From contig CAYLOC010000124.1 in NCBI GenBank assembly GCA_964385195.1, positions 1-10,090 on the forward strand: a DNA stretch of 10,090 bases, given 5' to 3'. Both the position numbers and the translations under genes were made by a program. Of this stretch, positions 6,142 through 10,090 are shown one piece after another (the first letter of the stretch is position 1; every line of letters starts with the position of its first letter). The notes below the pieces were generated by a model. That model did no database searches and was not told where the DNA came from. It saw nothing but the letters and a program-made list of their open reading frames with translations. The stretch is from CAYLOC01 sp964385195. Lineage in GTDB: Bacteria; Actinomycetota; Actinomycetes; Propionibacteriales; Nocardioidaceae.

Positions 6142-6842
6142 GTGCCGGTACGGGGAGCAGCGTTGCGGGCGACGCGGGCCGCGAACACCCCGGCGCCGAA
6201 CCCGTTGTCGATGTTGACCACGGTGACGCCGGGGGCGCAGGAGTTCAACATCCCCAGCAGGGCGGCGACCCCGCCCAGCGAGGCGCCGTAGCCGACGCTG
6301 GTGGGGACCGCGACCAGCGGTACGCCGGTCAGCCCGCCGACCACCGACGGCAGGGCACCTTCCATCCCGGCCACCACGATCAGGCAGTCGGCGGCGGCGA
6401 GGTCGTCACGGACGGACATGATCCGGTGCAGCCCGGCCACGCCGACGTCGTTGATCGCCGTGGCCCGGGCTCCGAACACCCGCGCGGTCAACGCCGCCTC
6501 CCGCGCTACCGGGGCATCGGAGGTGCCGGCCGAGATCACCGTGACCTGTCCGCGGCCGGCGGCGATTTCCCCGACAGTGCAGGCACTGGCGACCTCGTCG
6601 ACGACCACTCCGGGAACGTCGTGCTGCACGAGTGCAAGTGCCTCCTCCGACAGCCGGGTCGCCAGGACCGCCCGGTCCGGGTGGGCCTCGTGCAGCCGGT
6701 TGAGCAGGTCCACGACGTGCGCGGGAGACTTGCCGCCGCCGTACACCACCTCGGGGTCGCCCGTCCGCGCGGCGCGGTCGACGTCGAGACGGGCGTACTC
6801 CAGGTCCAGGATCGGTGCCGGCTCCCCGGAGACATCACCCAT
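6138..6842 (-). CDS. larB: LarB, pyridinium-3,5-biscarboxylic acid mononucleotide synthase
   Basis: A protein of 234 aa with a PurE (AIR carboxylase)-like C-terminal domain. LarB carboxylates nicotinic acid adenine dinucleotide and releases AMP, the first step of nickel-pincer cofactor synthesis. Visible motifs are PEVVYGGGKSP (30-40), the PurE-like AGTSDAPVAREA (105-116), DVGVAGLHR (132-140), VVAGMEGALPSVVGG (156-170) and VPTSVGYGASLGG (179-191), followed by MLNSCAPG and NIDNGFGAG (210-218). Cys202 in LNSCAPG is my candidate for the family's catalytic cysteine. The N-terminus is shorter than in Firmicute LarB and lacks an extra helix. The ATG at 6840-6842 has no Shine-Dalgarno but has TAGATT 7 nt upstream, suggesting a leaderless mRNA and the start of the larB-larC-transporter operon. 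Confidence 0.94.
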   Translation of the reverse strand: MGDVSGEPAPILDLEYARLDVDRAARTGDPEVVYGGGKSPAHVVDLLNRLHEAHPDRAVLATRLSEEALALVQHDVPGVVVDEVASACTVGEIAAGRGQVTVISAGTSDAPVAREAALTARVFGARATAINDVGVAGLHRIMSVRDDLAAADCLIVVAGMEGALPSVVGGLTGVPLVAVPTSVGYGASLGGVAALLGMLNSCAPGVTVVNIDNGFGAGVFAARVARNAAPRTGT

Positions 6843-6849
6843 GGGTCCG

Positions 6850-6855
6850 AATCTA
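6850..6855 (-). promoter_or_regulatory. Candidate -10 box of larB (leaderless)
   Basis: Minus-strand TAGATT is followed by 7 nt (CGGACCC) and the larB ATG. No consensus -35 is visible; the corresponding position falls within the first 24-bp repeat unit. Transcription would begin at the start codon. Confidence 0.5.
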
Positions 6856-6902
6856 CTGGCGTGGACACGGCGCCGTCGACTGGCGTGGACACGGCGCCGT
6901 CG
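6855..6902. repeat. Perfect 2 x 24 bp tandem duplication between larB and pheA
   Basis: Positions 6855-6878 and 6879-6902 are identical. Each unit begins ACTGGCGTGG and contains the perfect 10-bp palindrome ACGGCGCCGT (6867-6876 and 6891-6900). The duplication lies between the predicted -10 boxes of the two divergent genes and covers both -35 regions, so it could form a paired binding site. It could equally be a recent slippage duplication. Confidence 0.85.
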
Positions 6903-6918
6903 GTGCAGGCCGGAGCCG

Positions 6919-6924
6919 TACAGT
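6919..6924 (+). promoter_or_regulatory. Candidate -10 box of pheA (leaderless)
   Basis: TACAGT is followed by 7 nt (GGTGGCC) and the pheA ATG. There is no Shine-Dalgarno, so the mRNA would begin at the start codon. No consensus -35 is present; the position 17 nt upstream falls at the end of the second 24-bp repeat. Confidence 0.5.
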
Positions 6925-6931
6925 GGTGGCC

Positions 6932-7873
6932 ATGCCCGGAGTGCCCCCTGCCCGCTACGCCTATCTCGGCCCGCAGGGGACGTTCACCGAAGCAGCGCTC
7001 CGGTCGCTGCCGGCTGCGCTGCACGGCGTACACATTCCATGTGCCTCCGTTGTGGCGGCGCTGGACGCGGTCCGCGACGGCGAAGCGGACTACGCGGTGG
7101 TGCCGATCGAGAACTCCGTCGAAGGCGGCGTGGCGGCCACGCTGGACGAGCTCGCGGCCGGTGAGCCCCTGATGATCTCCGCCGAGATCCACGTCGACGT
7201 CCAGTTCGCGCTGCTCGCGCGCAAGGGGACCGCGCCGGAGGATGTACGGAGGGTGGCGACCCATCCCCACGCGGAGTCGCAGTGCCGCCGCTGGCTGGCC
7301 GTGCACCTCCCCGACGCCGACGTGGTACTGGAGTCCTCCACCGCGCATGCGGCCGCGCGGGTGGCCGAAGCGGACTCGCCGTACGACGCCGCGATCGCCG
7401 CGCCGATTGCCGCGGAGACCTACCGGCTGGCCACCCTGGCCACCCGGATCGCCGACCATGCCGCGGCCGTCACCAGGTTCGTCTGCGTGGGCCGTCCAGG
7501 GCCGGTCCCGGGCCCCACCGGGGCGGACAAGACGTCGCTGGTGATCTACATCCACCACAACCGGCCCGGCGCGCTGCTGGAGCTGCTGGAGCAGTTCGCG
7601 GCGCGAGGTGTGGACCTGAGCCGGATCGAGTCCCGGCCGACCGGCGCGGCGCTCGGTCAGTACTGCTTCTCCATCGACGCGGTCGGGCACGTCGCCGACG
7701 CCCGGATGGGGGAGGCGCTGGTGGGGCTGCGCCGTACCTGCCCCGACGTACGGTTCCTCGGCTCCTACCCACGCGCCGACGGCGCCGTGGCCGAGGTCCC
7801 GCCCGGTACGTCGGACTCCGATTTCCGTGCGGCGCGCGACTGGCTCCAGCACCTCCGCGGGTTTGCCTTGTAG
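6932..7873 (+). CDS. pheA: Prephenate dehydratase
   Basis: A protein of 313 aa that converts prephenate to phenylpyruvate in phenylalanine synthesis. The N-terminal catalytic domain starts at once with YAYLGPQGTFTE (9-20), followed by VVPIENSVEGG (56-66), and ends with the catalytic TRF motif (181-183) in VTRFVCVG. The C-terminal ACT domain has RPGALLELL (211-219) and the phenylalanine-binding ESRP (233-236) in LSRIESRP, so feedback inhibition by phenylalanine is expected. There is no chorismate mutase domain, as is usual in actinobacteria. The ATG at 6932 is chosen because the conserved N-terminus begins right after it; GTG codons at 6923 and 6926 and a longer frame through the repeats upstream are not supported by the family. 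The stop codon lies inside a strong hairpin. Confidence 0.95.
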   Translation: MPGVPPARYAYLGPQGTFTEAALRSLPAALHGVHIPCASVVAALDAVRDGEADYAVVPIENSVEGGVAATLDELAAGEPLMISAEIHVDVQFALLARKGTAPEDVRRVATHPHAESQCRRWLAVHLPDADVVLESSTAHAAARVAEADSPYDAAIAAPIAAETYRLATLATRIADHAAAVTRFVCVGRPGPVPGPTGADKTSLVIYIHHNRPGALLELLEQFAARGVDLSRIESRPTGAALGQYCFSIDAVGHVADARMGEALVGLRRTCPDVRFLGSYPRADGAVAEVPPGTSDSDFRAARDWLQHLRGFAL

Positions 7874-7906
7874 ACGGGGCAAACGCGCCGTTTACAAGGC
7901 AAATCC
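7859..7906 (+). terminator. Strong hairpin spanning the pheA stop codon
   Basis: Position 7859 pairs with 7906 and so on inwards to 7880 with 7885. Of 22 positions, 19 are Watson-Crick pairs, two are G-U (7861/7904 and 7873/7892) and one is a G-G mismatch (7878/7887), around the loop AAAC (7881-7884). The core is the perfect 11-bp inverted repeat TTTGCCTTGTA / TACAAGGCAAA. The left arm holds the last four codons and the TAG of pheA. No U-tract follows. Termination is the simplest reading. Confidence 0.75.
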
Positions 7907-8000
7907 TCCTGGCCGACGGTGTATCTGCCTCGCCCACCCCCGGGGCGGCTGGGGCGGATCGACGGGGGCAGACAGCGGCCCGAGCAGCATGCAGGGGAGT

Positions 8001-8006
8001 TACGCT
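8001..8006 (+). promoter_or_regulatory. Candidate -10 box of the ATPase gene (leaderless)
   Basis: TACGCT is followed by 7 nt (GCGGGAC) and the ATG at 8014, with no Shine-Dalgarno. The gap from the pheA hairpin to this box (7907-8000) is G-rich and holds nothing else I can identify. Confidence 0.5.
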
Positions 8007-8013
8007 GCGGGAC

Positions 8014-8739
8014 ATGGCGGAGTCCTGGCTGCGGGATCGACGTCCGGTACGCCGAGTGGTGCCGAACGAGCATGCCGAGCGTGGACGCTGGCCCGCGACG
8101 ATCCCCGCCGTCGGACAGATCCTCGACGACGGGCTCGATCTCAATGCCGGGGTGACGTTGCTGGTGGGAGAGAACGCCACCGGCAAGTCCACGATCGTCG
8201 AAGCGGTCGCGATGGCGTTCGGCCTGTCGCCGGAGGGCGGCTCCGTCGGCGCCCGGTATTCCTCGCGCAGCTCGGAGTCCCCGCTGTGGCGCTGGGTGGG
8301 ACTGCAGCGGTCAGCAGGAGCGGCGCGCTGGGGGTTCTTCCTGCGCGCGGAGACCATGCACGGCTTCTATACCTACCTGGAGGAGAACCCGGGCAGCGAC
8401 GACCCGAGGTTCCACGAACTGAGCCACGGCGAGTCGTTCCTGGAGATCCTGCGCACGCGGTTCGACTCGCCGGGGTTGTACTGCCTCGACGAGCCGGAGG
8501 CAGCGCTGTCCTTCTCCTCCCAGATGGCGCTCGTCGCGACCCTGCACGACCTGGCCGACGGCGGAGCACAGGTGCTGTGCGCGACGCATTCCCCGTTGCT
8601 GGCCGCGCTTCCGGGCGCGACGATCCTGGAGACGGGCCCGTGGGGGATACGCTCCTCGTCCTATGAGGACCTAGAACTCGTGGTCAACTGGAAGGCCTAC
8701 CTCGCCGAGCCGATGCGCTACCTGCGCCACGTCCTGTAA
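8014..8739 (+). CDS. Stand-alone ABC-type ATPase (AAA_21/COG3910-like)
   Basis: A protein of 241 aa with a complete ABC ATPase core and nothing else. It has Walker A GENATGKST (52-60), a signature-like LSHGES (136-141), Walker B LYCLDEPEAAL (155-165, with Asp159 and catalytic Glu160) and the switch His192 in CATHSPLL. There is no transmembrane segment, no long coiled coil and no TOPRIM domain, so it is neither a transporter subunit nor an SMC or OLD nuclease. It resembles the uncharacterised 'predicted ATPase' group; the biological role and partner are unknown. The start is the ATG after the TACGCT box. The open frame continues upstream into pheA, but that part is a shadow of pheA. It converges with the DUF4446 gene, with only 15 nt between their stops. 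Confidence 0.85.
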   Translation: MAESWLRDRRPVRRVVPNEHAERGRWPATIPAVGQILDDGLDLNAGVTLLVGENATGKSTIVEAVAMAFGLSPEGGSVGARYSSRSSESPLWRWVGLQRSAGAARWGFFLRAETMHGFYTYLEENPGSDDPRFHELSHGESFLEILRTRFDSPGLYCLDEPEAALSFSSQMALVATLHDLADGGAQVLCATHSPLLAALPGATILETGPWGIRSSSYEDLELVVNWKAYLAEPMRYLRHVL

Positions 8740-8754
8740 CCGGTGTGCGGCGCT

Positions 8755-9216
8755 CTACTCCTCCGAGCGTCGGGCGAAGCCGATCGCCTCTTCCTCCTCC
8801 GGCGAGAGCTGGGCGTTGGAGGACCAGCCGGAGATGTTCTTCGCGTACGTGCGGGAGTCGCTGCGGCCGTGGATCGAGGTGAGTACGAGCCCGTCCCCGC
8901 CATCATCGAGCAGCGCCATCGACCAGGAGAGGTGCCCGCCCATGTCTCCGAAGGCGTCATACCGTACGACGGCCATGTGCCGCAGCGATGTGGAGACCTC
9001 GGCCTGCAATGCCTGGACTTCGGCGGTGAGGTCTTCCGGTGACATCGGGGTGCCCTTACGCCGCCGGGGTACGGCGGGCCGGGCCGTGCGTGTTGTCGGG
9101 TGCGGTCGTCGTACGCCGGCTCGTCGCCACGCCGCCAGGGCCACGACCAGCGCGACCACCGCCACGACCAACGCGGTGATCGCCAGGACAGCCACGGTCG
9201 ACGTACTCAGGTCCAC
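8755..9216 (-). CDS. DUF4446 family membrane-anchored protein
   Basis: A protein of 153 aa. A single hydrophobic helix at about 7-29 is followed by a basic, proline-containing linker (31-57), which suggests an N-terminal anchor with the C-terminal domain in the cytosol. Residues 60-80 look like a short helix or coiled coil. The core VVRYDAFGDMGGHLSWSMAL (83-102), then LLDDGGDGLVLTSIHGR (102-118), SRTYAK (121-126) and LSPEEEEAI (137-145) match my memory of DUF4446, a family without known function. The GTG at 9214-9216 is chosen because it precedes the membrane helix and has TAGGCT 6 nt upstream. An internal Met58 would remove the helix. It is divergent from the SDR gene. Confidence 0.88.
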   Translation of the reverse strand: MDLSTSTVAVLAITALVVAVVALVVALAAWRRAGVRRPHPTTRTARPAVPRRRKGTPMSPEDLTAEVQALQAEVSTSLRHMAVVRYDAFGDMGGHLSWSMALLDDGGDGLVLTSIHGRSDSRTYAKNISGWSSNAQLSPEEEEAIGFARRSEE

Positions 9217-9222
9217 GCAGGA

Positions 9223-9228
9223 AGCCTA
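9223..9228 (-). promoter_or_regulatory. Candidate -10 box of the DUF4446 gene (leaderless)
   Basis: Minus-strand TAGGCT is followed by 6 nt (TCCTGC) and the GTG start. There is no Shine-Dalgarno. The arrangement is the same as at larB, pheA and the ATPase gene. Confidence 0.42.
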
Positions 9229-9268
9229 GGACGTCGTGACCCCGGCAGCGGCCAGACACTCGGCGTAC

Positions 9269-9313
9269 TAGGTTCAAGGGGCGGGCACGTGGAAGGGGCG
9301 GCCCCGGAAGGAG
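9269..9313 (+). promoter_or_regulatory. Candidate promoter and ribosome binding site of the SDR gene
   Basis: TAGGTT (9269-9274) is a possible -10 box about 44 nt before the start; no convincing -35 is seen. Unlike most genes here, this one has a strong Shine-Dalgarno, AAGGAG at 9308-9313, 5 nt before the ATG at 9319, so a leadered mRNA is expected. A small GGGG/CCCC hairpin (9295-9305) sits just before it. Confidence 0.45.
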
Positions 9314-9318
9314 AGAAC

Positions 9319-10086
9319 ATGCTGCTTGAGGACAAGACGCTGATCGTCACCGGCGGGAACAGCGGAATCGGCGCGGCCATCGTGCTGGCGGCCGCCGCGG
9401 AAGGCGCCAACGTCGTGATCGACTACATCGCACACGAAGAGGACACCCAGGAGCTCATCGGCAAGGTAGAAGCGGCCGGGGGCAAGGCCGTCGGGATCAA
9501 GGCCGACGTCAGTAAGGTCCCTGATCTGCAGCGCATGGTCGACGCCGCGGTGGACAGTTTCGGCCGGTTGGACTGCCTGGTCAACAACGCCGGCATCGAG
9601 ACGCGGTCCTCGCTGCTCGACAGCACCGAGGACGACTTCGACAAGGTGATGGCGGTCAACCTCAAAAGCGCGTTCTTCGGTTGCCAGATCGCGGCCAAGC
9701 AGTTCATTGCCCAGGGTGACGGCGGCATGATCATCAACATCTCCTCGGTGCACGAGGACTGGCCGATGCCCGGCAACATCGCCTACTGCGTGTCCAAGGG
9801 CGGCATGCGGATGCTCACGCGGACGGCGGGATGTGAGCTGGGTGACCACGGCATCCGCATCGTCAACGTCGGCCCCGGCGCCGTCGCGACGCCGATCAAC
9901 CAGTCCACGATGGACGATCCGGCGAAGATGAAGAAGCTCAACGACGCGATCCCGCTCGGCCGGATGGCGCAGCCGGAGGAGATCGGCGACCTGGTGGCGT
10001 TCCTTGCCTCCGGGAAGGCGAGCTATCTCACCGCGACGTCGGTGTTCGCCGACGGCGGCATCATGATGGGCAGCGTCGGCCTCTGA
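9319..10086 (+). CDS. SDR family oxidoreductase, glucose 1-dehydrogenase-like
   Basis: A protein of 255 aa, a classical short-chain dehydrogenase. The Rossmann motif is TGGNSGIG (11-18), NNAG is at 89-92, and the catalytic tetrad is Asn114, Ser143 (ISSVHE), Tyr156 and Lys160 (YCVSK). The stretches ISSVHE, SKGGM, GPGAVATPIN and SVFADGG resemble Bacillus glucose 1-dehydrogenase, so D-glucose to gluconolactone oxidation is one possibility, but SDR substrates cannot be set from such similarity. Asp35 at the end of the second strand suggests a preference for NAD(H), where the Bacillus enzyme has Asn. The ATG at 9319 is fixed by the strong AAGGAG; the frame is open upstream to 9100 but without family similarity. 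The gene is complete, ending 4 nt before the window edge. Confidence 0.9.
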   Translation: MLLEDKTLIVTGGNSGIGAAIVLAAAAEGANVVIDYIAHEEDTQELIGKVEAAGGKAVGIKADVSKVPDLQRMVDAAVDSFGRLDCLVNNAGIETRSSLLDSTEDDFDKVMAVNLKSAFFGCQIAAKQFIAQGDGGMIINISSVHEDWPMPGNIAYCVSKGGMRMLTRTAGCELGDHGIRIVNVGPGAVATPINQSTMDDPAKMKKLNDAIPLGRMAQPEEIGDLVAFLASGKASYLTATSVFADGGIMMGSVGL

Positions 10087-10090
10087 CCCC

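Noticed and set aside
4642..6291. Open frame of 549 codons on the plus strand opposite the transporter, larC and larB
   Set aside because: It is antisense to genes with clear family motifs, its translation is low-complexity and Arg/Gly/His-rich, and it resembles no known family. Long antisense frames are expected in GC-rich DNA.
6815..6931. Longer pheA N-terminus reading through the 24-bp repeats
   Set aside because: The repeat length is a multiple of 3, so the frame stays open, but prephenate dehydratases begin right before YAYLGPQGTF, and the TACAGT box fits the ATG at 6932.
6536..7882. Open frame of 448 codons on the minus strand opposite pheA and into larB
   Set aside because: It covers pheA and its promoter region in antisense, and the translation is compositionally biased without motifs.
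7282..8013. N-terminal extension of the ATPase frame into pheA
   Set aside because: The extra residues are an out-of-frame reading of pheA and the gap after it; conserved ATPase sequence starts only after 8014.
1..10090. tRNA, rRNA, CRISPR, insertion sequence or attachment site
   Set aside because: No cloverleaf, spaced repeat array, transposase motif or terminal inverted repeats were seen on either strand; the repeats found are short and local.

Overview
This is high-GC DNA from an actinomycete. The evidence is the strong G/C bias at third codon positions, the use of GTG starts, very rare TTA codons, a DUF5926 SEC-C protein of the type I know from Streptomyces and relatives, and several genes that appear to be transcribed without a 5' leader. 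The sequence does not fix a genus. I see no mobile element, CRISPR array, tRNA or rRNA; it reads as an ordinary chromosomal region.

Layout. (1) Positions 2-2828 run rightwards: the C-terminal part of a four-helix membrane protein, a glycerophosphodiester phosphodiesterase coupled to it by an ATGA overlap, an RsbW-like ATP-binding protein and the DUF5926 protein. A 15-pair hairpin and three 15-nt tandem repeats follow. (2) Positions 2984-6842 run leftwards: larB and larC (nickel-pincer nucleotide cofactor synthesis, ATGA overlap), a GDT1/TMEM165-family cation transporter 37 nt after larC, and arginine deiminase arcA. arcA is separated from the transporter by an 80-nt gap that holds a 44-bp nested palindrome. 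(3) pheA (prephenate dehydratase) is divergent from larB. The 89 bp between them hold a perfect 2 x 24 bp tandem duplication lying between the two predicted -10 boxes. A strong hairpin spans the pheA stop codon, and an orphan ABC-type ATPase gene follows. (4) A DUF4446 membrane-anchored protein runs leftwards, and a glucose-1-dehydrogenase-like SDR diverges from it and ends just before the window edge.

How the genes work together. LarB and LarC catalyse the first and last steps of the nickel-pincer cofactor pathway. The sulfur-transfer enzyme LarE and any client enzyme such as LarA are not in this window. The cation transporter directly downstream may be cotranscribed with them. ArcA, PheA, GDPD and the SDR are separate metabolic functions. 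No classic defence or transfer system is present. The most interesting material is regulatory: the palindrome at arcA, the tandem duplication between larB and pheA, the hairpin on the pheA stop codon, and a repeated TANNNT-(6 to 8 nt)-start arrangement that suggests leaderless mRNAs for at least six genes.
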